Origin: Bacteroidales bacterium
GTDB lineage: Bacteria; Bacteroidota; Bacteroidia; Bacteroidales; UBA932
Assembly (NCBI GenBank): GCA_017630155.1
Contig: JAGBVU010000006.1
Coordinates: forward strand, 1-64,000
Reading direction: 5' to 3'
DNA length: 64,000 nucleotides
The position numbers and the translations under genes were made by a program. Under the pieces are notes generated by a model, which saw only the letters and a program-made list of their open reading frames with translations, was not told the DNA's origin and made no database searches. Below, one piece after another: positions 33,319-44,176 of this stretch; positions within the stretch are counted from its first letter, which is position 1; each line of letters begins with the position of its first letter.

Positions 33319-34416
33319 ATGAGAAATTTTGCACAAAAAATATTCCAGGTTGTTATCGCGCTGATTATCAGTGCAAATTTTGCTTTTGCCCAGAATGAGT
33401 TTGGGGGGGTAATCAAGTTTGACAAGACCATCCACGATTTTGGTGATATCCTCCTTTCTGACGGAGCGCAACATTGTAAGTTCAATTTTACAAATATAAG
33501 TGACAAGCCTATTGTGCTGCACAGGGTTATCACATCTTGTGGTTGTACCGAGCCGGATTGGGACAAAAAGCCACTCAGGCCGGGTGAGAAGGGTGAGATA
33601 CGGGTCACTTTCAAGAATGATCAAGGGCCATATCCTTTTGATAAGGTGATTACCGTCTATGTGTCAGATCTGACAAAGCCGGTTCTATTGAGGATCAGAG
33701 GTGTGGCGCACCAGAAGAAAAAATCATTGGAGGAGCTCTATCCGGAGAGGTTCGGGGTTTTGGGCTTCAAATCAAAGACAATGAGTCTGGGGCAGATAGA
33801 ACAGGGGCTTTCCAAAAATCATAGTGCAGAGTTTGTAAACCTTTCGGGCAAGAGTGTCAAAGTCTCTTTCAAAGGGGTGACACTAGGGCTCACGATTTCT
33901 GCCGAGCCTGCTGTGGTGCCTGCCAGAGGGAAAGCCAAAATTACCTATGTTGTAGATACCAAAAAAACTCAGGGCAAACTCTGGGGACAATCCCAATTCA
34001 AGGCGGGAGTAGTGGTCAATGGCGTTCTGCAGAAGGGGGAACTCGTTGTGGAGGCCCTTGTTAAGGAGAATTTTTCAGACTACAGTGAGCAGCAGATGAA
34101 GAGTGGTGCTCTTCCCAAGTTCCTAACCTCCTCAGCATCGTTTGAAAAATGCAAGGCAGGGGAGAAGCAGAAGGTGTCATTTACCTTTACAAACATGGGC
34201 AAAGAGACAATGAAAATATACAAAGTGGAGTCGAGTGAACCAGGGTGTACTTTCAAGTATCCCGAGGTGGTAGCGGCATCAGAGAGGGGTATAATCGAGG
34301 TGACAGTAGATACCTCCAAAGGAAAGGGGGAGATGCTGTATGTGATATCGCTCATTACCAATGCCCCCACAAGACCCATTGTGAACCTATTCATAACAGG
34401 AGAGATAGAAAAATAG
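33319..34416 (+). CDS. DUF1573 exported protein
   Basis: The start is placed at the ATG at 33319, giving a 365-residue protein with a signal peptide that ends near FAFAQ. The N-terminal half is a DUF1573 domain: FDKTIHDFGDI, then FTNISDKPIVLHRVITSCGCT with the family's paired cysteines, and LRPGEKGEIRVTF. A second Ig-like sandwich repeat in the C-terminal half (FTNMGKETMKIYKVESSEPGC) repeats the pattern. Such HYDIN/ASPM-like folds are common in Bacteroidota envelope proteins with unknown roles. meaB follows 6 bp later. Confidence 0.82.
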   Translation: MRNFAQKIFQVVIALIISANFAFAQNEFGGVIKFDKTIHDFGDILLSDGAQHCKFNFTNISDKPIVLHRVITSCGCTEPDWDKKPLRPGEKGEIRVTFKNDQGPYPFDKVITVYVSDLTKPVLLRIRGVAHQKKKSLEELYPERFGVLGFKSKTMSLGQIEQGLSKNHSAEFVNLSGKSVKVSFKGVTLGLTISAEPAVVPARGKAKITYVVDTKKTQGKLWGQSQFKAGVVVNGVLQKGELVVEALVKENFSDYSEQQMKSGALPKFLTSSASFEKCKAGEKQKVSFTFTNMGKETMKIYKVESSEPGCTFKYPEVVAASERGIIEVTVDTSKGKGEMLYVISLITNAPTRPIVNLFITGEIEK

Positions 34417-34422
34417 ATAATT

Positions 34423-35559
34423 ATGGATAACAGCAAACATCAAGGAGATTTCTTCGAGGAGTATCACAATGAGGATACTGCTCTTGTGGTAAATGATGGC
34501 GTAGAACAGCCACCTGTAGTAAACCCCTACATAAAGAATTTCTTCAAAAACAAGAGGAAATCCATCCTTACTGTGGATGAGTATATGGATGGCATCACCA
34601 AGGGTGATACAGTTATTCTCAGTAAGGCGATTACACTTATTGAGAGCTCCCTCCCTGAACACAGGGCGATGGCACGTGAGATAATCACCCGTTGCCAGGA
34701 ACTTTCATCTGCAAATCAGTCGATGAGGATCGGTATTACAGGTGTTCCTGGTGCAGGTAAGAGTACATTTATCGAGTCGTTCGGTAATCTTGTGACAGCT
34801 AAAGGACATAAACTGGCAGTCCTGGCCATAGACCCGAGCAGCGAGAAGAGTAAAGGTAGTATCCTCGGTGACAAGACCCGTATGGAGACACTCTGCAATA
34901 ATCCGGATGCATTTATCCGCCCCAGTCCAAGTGCTGGTTCACTTGGCGGTGTTGCACGCAAGACCCGTGAAACAGTACTTCTGTGTGAGACAGCAGGATA
35001 TGATGTCGTATTCATTGAGACAGTGGGTGTGGGGCAGTCAGAGACTGCTGTCCACTCTATGAGTGACTTCTTCCTGTTGCTTATGTTGTCAGGTGCGGGT
35101 GATGATCTCCAGGGTATCAAGAGGGGTATTATGGAGATGTCAGACCTGATAGCTATCACCAAGGCAGATGGAAACAATGTGGATAAGGCCAATATGGCAC
35201 GTGCACTTTATGCAAATGCCCTCCACCTTTTCCCACCTACAGAGTCTACATGGGTACCTACTGCCCTAACTTCGTCTTCACTCGAGAAAAAGGGTTTGGA
35301 GGAGATTTGGGCCAAGATAGAGGAGTATTTCAATCTTGTCAAGGGGAACGGGTACTACCAGAAGCGTCGTCGTGAGCAGGCAAGGTTCTGGATGTATGAG
35401 AGTATAAATGAGTCCCTTAAAGAGATGTTCTATGAAAACCCGGCTATAGAGAAGATTCTTCCTCAGTATGAGGATTGTGTCCTTGATGGCAAAATGGACT
35501 CTTTTGCTGCTGCAGGAGAACTTCTTGAGAGATATGTTGAGCGTGATATAAGAAATTAG
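34423..35559 (+). CDS. meaB: Methylmalonyl-CoA mutase-associated GTPase
   Basis: MeaB is a SIMIBI-class G3E GTPase that protects B12-dependent methylmalonyl-CoA mutase and gates cofactor loading. The 378-residue protein has Walker A GVPGAGKSTF, then VLAIDPSSEKSKGSILGDKTRM and the switch block FIETVGVGQSE, with the dimerisation arm at the C-terminus. The mutase subunits are not in this window, so the partner must lie elsewhere. It sits between a DUF1573 gene and an ArsP_2 gene with gaps of 6 and 4 bp. Confidence 0.95.
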   Translation: MDNSKHQGDFFEEYHNEDTALVVNDGVEQPPVVNPYIKNFFKNKRKSILTVDEYMDGITKGDTVILSKAITLIESSLPEHRAMAREIITRCQELSSANQSMRIGITGVPGAGKSTFIESFGNLVTAKGHKLAVLAIDPSSEKSKGSILGDKTRMETLCNNPDAFIRPSPSAGSLGGVARKTRETVLLCETAGYDVVFIETVGVGQSETAVHSMSDFFLLLMLSGAGDDLQGIKRGIMEMSDLIAITKADGNNVDKANMARALYANALHLFPPTESTWVPTALTSSSLEKKGLEEIWAKIEEYFNLVKGNGYYQKRRREQARFWMYESINESLKEMFYENPAIEKILPQYEDCVLDGKMDSFAAAGELLERYVERDIRN

Positions 35560-35563
35560 TCTT

Positions 35564-36724
35564 ATGGGTTGGGAGCTTGTTGGTGATGTGTTGAAGAATG
35601 CCTTTCTGGTGACCGGGCTGGTGATGGTCATGATGATGACCATCGAGTATGTCAATGTTCGGTCGGCCGGAAGATGGTTTGCATCTCTGAGGAACTCAAG
35701 GTTCAGACAGGTATTGCTTGGTGCTATGCTCGGCCTGATTCCGGGGTGTGTGGGTGGATTTGCGGCAGTGTCACTCTTCTCCCATGGCCTGATTAGCCTT
35801 GGTGCGTTGGTAGCAGCTATGGTCTCTTCTTCCGGAGATGAGTCATTTGTGATGCTGGCGATGATTCCCAAGGTGGCACTTGTCTTGTTTGGAGTCTTGT
35901 TTGTGATTGCCATTGTCAGCGGACTGGCGGTAGACAAATTTTATAAGAAAAAGATAACTCTCAGCTGTGATCAGGAGTTCGAGGTGCACCATGAGCATTC
36001 TGATAAGGTAACAGAGGGGGGCAAAAAAGGCTTCTCTGCTGCGAAGGTATTGGTGGTGGCAGGTTTGGCTCTTTTTGCTGCGTCTCTTTTTACAGGGGCA
36101 TTGGAGCATACACATCACCACCCTGTACAGGTCTCTGAGACATTGGATGGGGGACATCATGAGCATGGAGAAGGTCATCATGATCACCACCAGGATGAGG
36201 CTTGTCACCTTGAACATCATAGTCATGATGCCCACCAACATGGGGCTATATCACTATTGGATGAGAGATGGATAAATATCCTTTTCGGAGTGATAAGTGT
36301 AGTGGTGCTCTTTCTGATTCTGAATTCAAGCGAACATTTTGTACAGGAGCATATATGGAATCATGTGATAAAGAAGCATTGTTTCAAGATATTCCTGTGG
36401 ACTTTTGGCGCTTTGGCTGTGATTCAAGTGGGGCTACATTATCTTGATATAGAGCATTGGCTGAGTGAAAATGTTTTTGTGGTGATATTGATTGCAGCGC
36501 TTGTGGGGATGATTCCAGAGTCGGGACCCCATATGATTTTTATCACCCTTTTTGCCGGAGGATATGTCCCATTTTCAGTCCTCCTTGCAAGCTCCATTTC
36601 GCAGGATGGGCACACTGCATTGCCGCTTTTAGCTTCAGATAAGCAGAATTTCCTGAGGACCAAGCTGGTTAACGCTTTGGTAGCGGTAGTATGCGGAGGT
36701 GTGCTAATGTTATTCGGTTTATAA
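35564..36724 (+). CDS. ArsP_2-type putative metal transporter with His-rich loop
   Basis: The 386-residue membrane protein has about ten predicted segments and matches the ArsP_2 family (putative 10-TM heavy-metal exporter, also annotated as a manganese transporter). Conserved helix motifs include [18 protein letters not shown] with [11 protein letters not shown] in the first half, and [12 protein letters not shown] with [14 protein letters not shown] in the second, an internal repeat. Between the halves lies a loop (about residues 183-226) very rich in His with Asp/Glu, a likely metal-binding sensor or buffer. The transported ion is not determined by sequence. Confidence 0.8.
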   Translation: MGWELVGDVLKNAFLVTGLVMVMMMTIEYVNVRSAGRWFASLRNSRFRQVLLGAMLGLIPGCVGGFAAVSLFSHGLISLGALVAAMVSSSGDESFVMLAMIPKVALVLFGVLFVIAIVSGLAVDKFYKKKITLSCDQEFEVHHEHSDKVTEGGKKGFSAAKVLVVAGLALFAASLFTGALEHTHHHPVQVSETLDGGHHEHGEGHHDHHQDEACHLEHHSHDAHQHGAISLLDERWINILFGVISVVVLFLILNSSEHFVQEHIWNHVIKKHCFKIFLWTFGALAVIQVGLHYLDIEHWLSENVFVVILIAALVGMIPESGPHMIFITLFAGGYVPFSVLLASSISQDGHTALPLLASDKQNFLRTKLVNALVAVVCGGVLMLFGL

Positions 36725-36732
36725 ATATTGAT

Positions 36733-36740
36733 TATATTTG
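36733..36740 (+). promoter_or_regulatory. secA: -7 box for secA
   Basis: TATATTTG is an exact TAnnTTTG match, 22 bp before the secA ATG and just after the ArsP_2 stop codon. No -33 box is clear. Confidence 0.45.
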
Positions 36741-36762
36741 CAGTTTATTATATATTAAACAA

Positions 36763-39700
36763 ATGGCATCTTTTACTAAAATATTACAGAAACTATTCGG
36801 ATCGAAGGCGGAGAGAGATATGAAGCAGATCAAACCTATCCTTGATAAGGTTCTTGCTTCATATAGTCGCATTGATGCCCTCTCGGATGATCAGTTGAGG
36901 GAAGAATCGGAAAAATTAAAAAAAATAATAGCAGACAGAATCGCTAAGGATGAGGCCAGAAAGCATGAGCTGAGAACTCAGCTTGAGGATGTTAACATCG
37001 AACCAGAGAAGAAGGAGGCTTTGGCTACCGAGGTGGACAAGCTTACCAAAAAGATCGATGAGGATATAGAGGCTGTCCTTTCAGAGATACTTCCAGATGC
37101 TTTTGCAATAGTAAAATCGACAGCCCGCAGGTTCAAGGAGAATAAAGAAATCAGAGTTAAGGCTTCAGATTTTGATAAGGATCTGAGTACATCACACGAC
37201 TTTGTTACCATTGAGGGGGATGTGGCAGTATGGAAAAATAGCTGGATGGCCGGTGGTAACCCTATAGTATGGGATATGGTACACTACGATGTGCAGCTTA
37301 TTGGCGGTATCGTATTGCACCAGGGTAAAATATCGGAGATGGCTACTGGTGAGGGTAAAACCCTTGTGGCAACACTACCTGTTTTCCTAAATGCTTTGGC
37401 AGGTAAGGGTGTGCACGTGGTAACAGTCAATGACTACCTGTCAAAACGTGACTCAGAGTGGATGGGACCTCTCTATATGTTCCACGGCCTTAGTGTTGAC
37501 TGTATTGACAAACATCAGCCAAACTCAGAGGCGAGGAAGAGAGCCTACCGTGCAAACATCACCTTCGGTACCAATAATGAATTCGGTTTTGACTATTTGA
37601 GGGACAATATGGCCCTTGATCCTCAAGACCTTGTACAGAAGAAACATCACTATGCCATCGTCGATGAGGTGGACTCTGTCCTTATTGATGATGCTAGAAC
37701 TCCCCTTATCATCTCAGGACCTGTTCCAAAAGGAGATGATCAGCAGTTCATGACATACAAACCTTTCGTGGAGAGACTCTACAGTGCCCAGAGACAACTT
37801 GTGGGCAAACTGTTGCTCGATGCCAAAAAACTCCTCTCTGAAGGGCAGGAGTTTGAAGGTGGAAAACTCCTTCTTCGTGCCCACAAAGGTCTTCCAAAAT
37901 ATGGTCCCCTAATCAAATATCTCTCTGAGCCAGGTATCAAGCAGACCCTGCAGAAGGTGGAGAACTTCTTTATGCAGGACAATAACAAGCAGATGCACCT
38001 CATTACCGATGAACTCTACTTCGTTATTGAAGAGCAGCACAAGAGTGTGGAGATGACCGATAAGGGTAATGACCTTATTACAGCCAATCTTGATGATAAC
38101 AAATTCTTTATCCTTCCGGATGTCGGTACCGAGATCTCAGAGCTTGAGAAGATGGACCTTACCCAGGAGGAGAAGTTGGAGAAGAAAGATAGGATTCTTG
38201 CAGATTATGCCCTCAAGTCGGAGAGGGTGCACACTGTGAACCAGCTCCTTAAAGCGTACGCCATGTTTGAAAAGGATGTGGAGTATGTGGTGATGGACAA
38301 CAAGATTAAGATTGTGGATGAGCAGACAGGCCGTATCCTGGAGGGTAGAAGATACTCTGATGGTCTGCACCAGGCTATCGAGGCCAAGGAGAATGTGAAG
38401 GTGGAGGCTGCTACACAGACATTTGCCACTATTACACTTCAGAACTATTTCAGAATGTACCACAAACTTGCAGGTATGACAGGTACAGCTGAGACAGAGG
38501 CTGGTGAGTTCTGGTCTATCTACAAACTGGATGTGGTGGTTATCCCAACCAACAGACCTATTGCCAGAATAGATGAGGAAGACAATATCTATAAAACTAA
38601 GAAAGAGAAATATAATGCTGTTATCCAGCAGATTGTGGAGCTTACATCGAAGAACAGACCAGTTCTTGTAGGTACAACATCTGTTGAGATATCGGAGCTG
38701 TTGAGCCGTATGCTCAAGCTTCGCGGTATCAAGCACAACGTGCTGAATGCGAAGCAGCATGCCCGTGAGGCAGAGATTGTACTCCACGCTGGTGAGCCTG
38801 GTGCTGTGACCATTGCTACCAATATGGCTGGTCGTGGTACCGATATCAAACTTGGTCCCGGTGTCAAGGAGGCTGGCGGTTTGGCTATCATCGGTACAGA
38901 GAGACACGATAGCCGCCGTGTGGACAGACAGTTAAGGGGTCGTGCCGGACGTCAGGGTGACCCCGGTTCTTCAACTTTCTATGTCTCTCTCGAGGATGAC
39001 CTGATGCGTATTTTCGGATCTGATCGTATCGCTTCTATTGTGGACAAGATGGGTCTTCAGGAGGGAGAGGTGCTTCAGCACCCTATGCTCTCAAGTTCTA
39101 TCGAGAGGGCACAGAAGAAGGTGGAGGAGAACAACTTCGGTATCCGTAAGAGACTCCTTGAGTATGACGATGTGATGAACTCTCAGAGGGAGGTTATCTA
39201 TAACAAGCGCCGCAATGCCCTTTACGGTGAGCGTATAGATGTGGATGTCCTCAATATGATGAGTGACTATTGTGAAATCCTTTCTGAGATGGCCAAAGAG
39301 ATGGATTATGAGGCGTTTGCAATGGAGGTGATGAAGACCCTTTCTGTAGATCCTGCAATGGATGAGAAGTTCTTCGATGAGTCATCTTCAGAGAAGATTT
39401 TCGATGCTCTCTATACCAGAGTGAGGGAAGAGTATAACAGAAGATGTGACCTTATGGTCAAACAAGCTTGGCCAATCATTGAGCGTATCTATGAGACACA
39501 AGGTGCACGCTTTGAGAATGTTGTGGTCCCTGTAGGTGATGGTACCAGGATTATGCAGGTGCTTCTGAACCTCAAGAAGGCTTACGAGAGCAAAGGTCGT
39601 GAGCTTATCAGGACTGTCAACAAGACTGTAACCCTTATCAATATTGATGAGTACTGGAAGGAGCATCTTCGTGAGATGGATGAACTCAAACAGTCTGTGC

Positions 39701-40047
39701 AGAATGCCACTTACGAGCAGAAGGATCCACTACTTATCTACAAGTTCGAGAGCTTCAACCTCTTCAAGAAGGTCCTTGAAAATATTTCAAAAGACACATT
39801 GTCTTATCTCCTTAAGGCCCATATTGCCCTAAGGCAAAATAATGAGGAGGCTTCACTTGAGGAGGGTCGCCAGAAGAAGGCTGACCTATCTGCAATGCGT
39901 GCTTCGCGCAATGAGATGACCTCAAACCTCGGCGGAGAAGCCAGGAGCAATGCCCCTGTAAGGGTAGAGAAAAAAGTTGGTAGAAACGACCCTTGCCCTT
40001 GCGGTTCGGGTAAAAAATATAAAAACTGTCATGGAAAAGAAATATAA
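36763..40047 (+). CDS. secA: Preprotein translocase ATPase SecA
   Basis: SecA drives secretory proteins through SecYEG. I place the start at the ATG at 36763, where the normal N-terminus [19 protein letters not shown] begins; an earlier start would overlap the ArsP_2 gene. The 1094-residue protein is longer than E. coli SecA (901), with an insert in the first nucleotide-binding/preprotein region, usual for Bacteroidota. Visible are the Walker A region MATGEGKT, Walker B VDEVDS, the [24 protein letters not shown] motif and the C-terminal zinc site [13 protein letters not shown]. It overlaps lpdA by 17 bp. Confidence 0.97.
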   Translation: MASFTKILQKLFGSKAERDMKQIKPILDKVLASYSRIDALSDDQLREESEKLKKIIADRIAKDEARKHELRTQLEDVNIEPEKKEALATEVDKLTKKIDEDIEAVLSEILPDAFAIVKSTARRFKENKEIRVKASDFDKDLSTSHDFVTIEGDVAVWKNSWMAGGNPIVWDMVHYDVQLIGGIVLHQGKISEMATGEGKTLVATLPVFLNALAGKGVHVVTVNDYLSKRDSEWMGPLYMFHGLSVDCIDKHQPNSEARKRAYRANITFGTNNEFGFDYLRDNMALDPQDLVQKKHHYAIVDEVDSVLIDDARTPLIISGPVPKGDDQQFMTYKPFVERLYSAQRQLVGKLLLDAKKLLSEGQEFEGGKLLLRAHKGLPKYGPLIKYLSEPGIKQTLQKVENFFMQDNNKQMHLITDELYFVIEEQHKSVEMTDKGNDLITANLDDNKFFILPDVGTEISELEKMDLTQEEKLEKKDRILADYALKSERVHTVNQLLKAYAMFEKDVEYVVMDNKIKIVDEQTGRILEGRRYSDGLHQAIEAKENVKVEAATQTFATITLQNYFRMYHKLAGMTGTAETEAGEFWSIYKLDVVVIPTNRPIARIDEEDNIYKTKKEKYNAVIQQIVELTSKNRPVLVGTTSVEISELLSRMLKLRGIKHNVLNAKQHAREAEIVLHAGEPGAVTIATNMAGRGTDIKLGPGVKEAGGLAIIGTERHDSRRVDRQLRGRAGRQGDPGSSTFYVSLEDDLMRIFGSDRIASIVDKMGLQEGEVLQHPMLSSSIERAQKKVEENNFGIRKRLLEYDDVMNSQREVIYNKRRNALYGERIDVDVLNMMSDYCEILSEMAKEMDYEAFAMEVMKTLSVDPAMDEKFFDESSSEKIFDALYTRVREEYNRRCDLMVKQAWPIIERIYETQGARFENVVVPVGDGTRIMQVLLNLKKAYESKGRELIRTVNKTVTLINIDEYWKEHLREMDELKQSVQNATYEQKDPLLIYKFESFNLFKKVLENISKDTLSYLLKAHIALRQNNEEASLEEGRQKKADLSAMRASRNEMTSNLGGEARSNAPVRVEKKVGRNDPCPCGSGKKYKNCHGKEI

Positions 40048-41428
40048 TGTAATTGTGATTGGCTCTGGCCCAGGTGGTTATGTAGCTGCAATCAAGGCTG
40101 CTCAACTCGGTTTTGAGACTGCCGTAGTAGAACGTGCAAATTTGGGCGGCATCTGCCTTAACTGGGGTTGTATCCCTACAAAAGCACTCCTTAAAAGTGC
40201 TCAGGCATTGCATTATGCACAAAATTCAGAGAGCTATGGCTTCACTGTAAATGGTGATATCACTGTAGATATTGCCAAAGTGGTGGAGAGAAGCAGAGGG
40301 GTCTCTGCACAGATGTCAAAGGGTGTGGAGTATCTTCTGAAGAAAAATAAGGTGACAGTAATCCAGGGTGAAGGCTCTGTGAAGGCAGGTAAAGTGGTGG
40401 CAGTCAATACACCCGATGGTGTGGTGGAATATGGTGCAGACCATATAATCCTCGCTACTGGTGCAAGACCAAACTCCCTCCCTTTTGCCCCTATCGATGG
40501 TGAGAAGATAATATCATATTTCCAGGCACTTGTCCCTGAAAAATTGCCTAAGAGTATGGCGATTATCGGTTCTGGTGCTATCGGAAGCGAGTTTGCATTC
40601 TTCTATAAGAGCATGGGCGTGGAGCAAGTTCACCTTATCGAATATGTGGACCGTATCGTCCCTCTTGAGGATGATGAGGTGTCGGCACAGCTCAGCCGTT
40701 CATTCCGTAAGATGGGTATCAAGGTGATGGTTTCTGCCCAGGTTAAAGGGGTGGATACCACGGGTGATATCTGTAAGGTGACCGTAGAGACCAAGAAGGG
40801 TGTTGAGGTTATCGAGGCCGAACTTGTACTTTCTGCTGCTGGTGTAGTTCCTAATACAGAGCATCTGGGCCTTGAGGAACTTGGTGTGGCTATGAACAGA
40901 GGCAAAGTTCTAGTAGATGAGCACTACAGAACAAATGTTGAGGGGCTTTATGCTATCGGAGATATTATCCCCACCCCTGCGCTTGCACACATGGCATCTG
41001 CAGAGGCTATCCATTGCGTAGAGCATATTGCAGGGATTGATTCACCTGTTATCAACTATGGTAATATCCCAGGATGTACATATACCTCTCCAGAGATTGC
41101 ATCTGTAGGTATGACTGAGAGGGCTGTAAAAGAGAAAGGTATCGATTATAAAGTAGGTAAATTCCCTTTCACCGCTTCAGGAAAAGCTGCTGCTGCAGGT
41201 GAAAGAGATGGCTTCATCAAACTGATTGTCGATGCAAATACTGATGAGGTACTTGGAGCCCATATGGTGGGTGCAAATGTTACCGAGATGATTGCAGGTA
41301 TAGTGGTAGCACGCAATATGGGTGCAAAGGCTGCTGATATCATCCATTCAGTTCACCCTCACCCGACTATGAGTGAGGCAATTATGGAGGCAGCAGAGGC
41401 CTCTACAGGACACGCAATACATATTTAA
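40031..41428 (+). CDS. lpdA: Dihydrolipoyl dehydrogenase
   Basis: This FAD enzyme reoxidises dihydrolipoamide in 2-oxoacid dehydrogenase complexes or the glycine cleavage system. The ATG at 40031 gives a normal start, [20 protein letters not shown], with the FAD-binding GxGxxG; an earlier start would read through much of the secA tail. The redox pair is CLNWGC in [16 protein letters not shown]. The NAD site is [12 protein letters not shown], and the C-terminal active site is HPHPTMSE. The 465-residue length is typical. No E1/E2 genes lie nearby. The start overlaps the secA end by 17 bp. Confidence 0.95.
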   Translation: MEKKYNVIVIGSGPGGYVAAIKAAQLGFETAVVERANLGGICLNWGCIPTKALLKSAQALHYAQNSESYGFTVNGDITVDIAKVVERSRGVSAQMSKGVEYLLKKNKVTVIQGEGSVKAGKVVAVNTPDGVVEYGADHIILATGARPNSLPFAPIDGEKIISYFQALVPEKLPKSMAIIGSGAIGSEFAFFYKSMGVEQVHLIEYVDRIVPLEDDEVSAQLSRSFRKMGIKVMVSAQVKGVDTTGDICKVTVETKKGVEVIEAELVLSAAGVVPNTEHLGLEELGVAMNRGKVLVDEHYRTNVEGLYAIGDIIPTPALAHMASAEAIHCVEHIAGIDSPVINYGNIPGCTYTSPEIASVGMTERAVKEKGIDYKVGKFPFTASGKAAAAGERDGFIKLIVDANTDEVLGAHMVGANVTEMIAGIVVARNMGAKAADIIHSVHPHPTMSEAIMEAAEASTGHAIHI

Positions 41429-41439
41429 AACCAAATATT

Positions 41440-41892
41440 ATGAGTAAAGAAGTAAGTGCACAACAGGTAAATGACATTTGTCGCATTTCCCACTCTACCA
41501 CTATGACCGGCGAGATGGTATCTGCATCAGATATCAGAATTGACGGAAAGTTTATCGGTAAAATCTGCACCAAAGGTAAACTGGTAGTAGGTGAGAAGGC
41601 CCTTGTGGAGGGTGTCATCGTGTGCAACAGTGCAGATATCTGGGGAGAGGTGAAGGGTGAGATTTTTGTGGAGACAGCACTGTCACTCAAGGCAAAATCT
41701 GTCTATACAGGTGCCCTTAAATCTTCTAAAGTGGGTATTGAGATGGGTGCCATCTTCAATGGTACTTGCAATATCATCACTACAGAGGATTTCAAGAAAC
41801 ACCTTGCAGAGTATTTCCCTGCCTTGGCACCAAAACCTGCAGGTACACCTGCACCATCCGCTGCTCCGGCAATGGATGCTAAAAAACTTTAG
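41440..41892 (+). CDS. Bactofilin (polymer-forming cytoskeletal protein)
   Basis: Bactofilins polymerise without nucleotides through a right-handed beta-helix and shape cell walls or position proteins. The 150-residue protein has a core of repeated short strands (about residues 25-115: IRIDGKFIGKICTKGKLVVG, VEGVIVCNSADIWGEVKGEI). Flanks are short and disordered, and the tail is Ala/Pro-rich (PKPAGTPAPSAAPA). It lies 11 bp after lpdA. Its 3' end overlaps the convergent pseudouridine synthase gene by 4 bp. Confidence 0.9.
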   Translation: MSKEVSAQQVNDICRISHSTTMTGEMVSASDIRIDGKFIGKICTKGKLVVGEKALVEGVIVCNSADIWGEVKGEIFVETALSLKAKSVYTGALKSSKVGIEMGAIFNGTCNIITTEDFKKHLAEYFPALAPKPAGTPAPSAAPAMDAKKL

Positions 41893-42551
41893 AAAATGTG
41901 AAATCTTCCCGGGAGTGGGGTGCGCAATTTGATTGTCTCCCCTGTAACCGGGTGTGTGAATGAAAGTCTATCGGCGTGGAGAGCAAGACGACCTATCGGA
42001 TTGCTTTTCGCGCCGTACTTTTTGTCCCCTGCAATAGGGTGTCCGATGGATGAGAGCTGTACTCTGATCTGATTTTTTCTACCGGTGAGGATATTGATCT
42101 TCAGAAGTGAGTACTCGTCGTTGTATTTTGCTATCCTATATCTGGTTACCGCAAGTTTCCCTTTGTCTTCACGGGACTGATATACTACCATTGCCCTGTT
42201 CTCGGTTATGAAACTGCGGAGTTCATCCTGGGATTTTTCAGGATGACCCTCTACAATTGCCATGTACCCCCTCTCAGTTACCACCTCGCTCCAACGGGAT
42301 TGCATGGCCTCTTGGGTCCCCTTGTCTTTGGCGAAAATCAAGATGCCGGAGGTGTCCCTGTCGAGGCGGTGGAGGACAAAAAGGTGAGCCCTCCTGTTGC
42401 CGTAGGCAAGATAATCTTTGACCAGACGGTATGCAGTGGTATCCTTCTCCCTATCTGTGGCTACAGAGAGGAGCCCTGAAGGTTTGTTGATGGCAATGAG
42501 GTAGTCATCCTCATAGAGAATTTTCACCTCTACGGGGTGCTGGCGTCTCAT
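41889..42551 (-). CDS. RluA-family pseudouridine synthase
   Basis: The 220-residue protein is a compact RluA-type enzyme that isomerises uridine in rRNA or tRNA. The catalytic Asp lies in HRLDRDTSG. Other motifs are YLIAINKPSGLL at the N-terminus, the ILTGRKNQIRVQLSSIGHPIAGDKKYG block and LALHADRL. There is no S4 domain, so it is closer to RluA/RluC-like short forms; the target uridine cannot be assigned. It overlaps GT2 by 4 bp upstream and bactofilin by 4 bp downstream. Confidence 0.92.
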   Translation of the reverse strand: MRRQHPVEVKILYEDDYLIAINKPSGLLSVATDREKDTTAYRLVKDYLAYGNRRAHLFVLHRLDRDTSGILIFAKDKGTQEAMQSRWSEVVTERGYMAIVEGHPEKSQDELRSFITENRAMVVYQSREDKGKLAVTRYRIAKYNDEYSLLKINILTGRKNQIRVQLSSIGHPIAGDKKYGAKSNPIGRLALHADRLSFTHPVTGETIKLRTPLPGRFHIF

Positions 42552-43510
42552 CGTATGGTTTTGTTGATGTTGTATTCGTTGCGGTGCGGGCTATTGCGGG
42601 AGATGAGCTCTCCTAGGAATCCTGCAAGGAACAAAAGGGTACCTATTATTATAGCCAGCAAGGCAAGATAGAACATAGGCTGGTCGGTCACAGGTCTGAA
42701 TTTGAGCCCTTGTGCCTGCGATATGAGCTTATCTGCAATGATCCATACAGTTATGAAGCCTCCAGTGAGGAACGATATGATTCCGAGCAATCCAAAGATG
42801 TGCATCGGTTTCTTTCCGAATTTGGAGAGGAACCAGATGGTCATAAGGTCGAGTACACCATTGAAGAAGCGGTCGATCCCGAATTTGCTCTTCCCGAATT
42901 TGCGTTTCTGGTGCTTGACCACCTTTTCACCTATCTTTCCGTAGCCTGCGTTCTTGGCAAGGTAGGGGATGTACCTGTGCATATCGCCGTATACCTCTAC
43001 AGCCTTTACCACCTCATTTCTGTATGCTTTGAGTCCGCAGTTCATATCGTGGAGCTTGATGCCGGTTACTTTGCGGGCTGTCCAGTTGTAAAGTTTGGAT
43101 GGGATGTTTTTGGTGAGGGTGTTATCGTGTCGTATTTTTTTCCATCCAGACACGAGGTCATATCCCTCCTCCATAATCATTTTGTATAGTTCTGGTATCT
43201 CCTCGGGATCATCCTGAAGGTCTGCATCCATGGTGACTACAACTTCACCCTGAGCAGCCTTGAATCCTTCGTACAGGGCGGCCGATTTGCCGTAGTTGCG
43301 GCGGAAGCTGATGGCGCGGATATGGTTGTCCTCTTTGGCGAGGGTCTCTACCTCTTTCCATGAACCGTCTGTACTTCCGTCATTGACCATTATGATCTCA
43401 TACTCCTTGTCGCGTAAGTGTGATCCGGAGATGGATTTTGTGATCCAAGCGATGAGTTCCCTCAGTGATTCCTCTTCGTTGTATAGCGATATGACTATTG
43501 AAAGATCCAT
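42548..43510 (-). CDS. Glycosyltransferase family 2 with C-terminal membrane helices
   Basis: The 320-residue protein has a GT-A domain (about residues 1-225) with VNDGSTDGSW and MDADLQDDPEEIP, the DxD-type metal and nucleotide-sugar motifs. Two membrane helices follow (about 232-258 and 275-300). This is the layout of polyprenyl-phosphate glycosyltransferases such as DPM1-, GtrB- or ArnC-like enzymes, which load a sugar onto undecaprenyl phosphate at the cytoplasmic face. The sugar is not predictable. It starts at the DUF4199 stop codon (TAATG overlap) and ends over the pseudouridine synthase start. Confidence 0.9.
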   Translation of the reverse strand: MDLSIVISLYNEEESLRELIAWITKSISGSHLRDKEYEIIMVNDGSTDGSWKEVETLAKEDNHIRAISFRRNYGKSAALYEGFKAAQGEVVVTMDADLQDDPEEIPELYKMIMEEGYDLVSGWKKIRHDNTLTKNIPSKLYNWTARKVTGIKLHDMNCGLKAYRNEVVKAVEVYGDMHRYIPYLAKNAGYGKIGEKVVKHQKRKFGKSKFGIDRFFNGVLDLMTIWFLSKFGKKPMHIFGLLGIISFLTGGFITVWIIADKLISQAQGLKFRPVTDQPMFYLALLAIIIGTLLFLAGFLGELISRNSPHRNEYNINKTIR

Positions 43511-44046
43511 TATTCTTCTGTGTTTTCAGTTTGCTCTTCTTCGTCGAATATAATCTCTTTTTTGGTGTAGTTGGCTACAATGGCCGGGAATATAAGTGCG
43601 AAAATAATGTAGTCAAGGAAGAGTGAGAAAAGGATTATTTTGGGCATATACGAAGATAGTGTCTGGTAGTCCAGAGTCATTCCGGCGCTGCTGCCCATGC
43701 TGCTCTGTGCAGTTAGCATGGTCTCGATCATTGCATCTATAAGTTCAGGACGGAATAGTGTATAATCTATGTAGGTATATGCTGTGCAGATAATGGTAGA
43801 GCAGAAGCATACCAGAAAGCCGAATTTGAAAGATGTGCCGTAGCTTACTGAGCCGTCATACATTTCGCTGTATTTTTCCATGAAGTAACGGAGCATATAG
43901 AAGATGGCCACAAATTTGGCGATGGTCAAAATGGTGCCAAGCCATCCTAGAATATTGAACATTCCGATAATTGAGACGATAATTGTTGCAGATGAGAGGA
44001 TGAGTCCATATTTGGCCGCAAGGGACCATTTAGTTTTGTTGTCCAT
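43510..44046 (-). CDS. DUF4199 membrane protein
   Basis: I place the start at the ATG at 44046 (MDNKTKWSLAAKYGLILS); an upstream TTG/ATG start would add nine residues. The 178-residue product has four membrane segments and the DUF4199 pattern typical of Bacteroidota, including SYGTSFKFGFLVCFCSTI and the acidic C-terminal tail. The gene directly precedes the GT2 gene with a one-base stop/start overlap. In many Bacteroidota DUF4199 sits next to this type of glycosyltransferase, suggesting a joint envelope role. Function is unknown. Confidence 0.85.
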   Translation of the reverse strand: MDNKTKWSLAAKYGLILSSATIIVSIIGMFNILGWLGTILTIAKFVAIFYMLRYFMEKYSEMYDGSVSYGTSFKFGFLVCFCSTIICTAYTYIDYTLFRPELIDAMIETMLTAQSSMGSSAGMTLDYQTLSSYMPKIILFSLFLDYIIFALIFPAIVANYTKKEIIFDEEEQTENTEE

Positions 44047-44077
44047 AGTTTGTAGTATTATGTGTGAATACAAGCTA

Positions 44078-44085
44078 CAAAGATA
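44078..44085 (-). promoter_or_regulatory. -7 box for the DUF4199-GT2-RluA operon
   Basis: Minus-strand TATCTTTG (44085-44078) is an exact TAnnTTTG match, 31 bp upstream of the DUF4199 ATG. No -33 box is seen. Confidence 0.45.
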
Positions 44086-44176
44086 GTATTTTATTTGTAT
44101 ATGTGTAGCGCCTGTCTGCAGAGTGGCTTTTGAAGGGTGGACCCGGTGCTGGGAATGTGCAGATTTCTAGCCCTAA

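Noticed and set aside
38137..38907. 256-codon antisense frame within secA
   Set aside because: It is opposite a fully conserved secA region; its composition reflects the sense codons and no family is recognisable.
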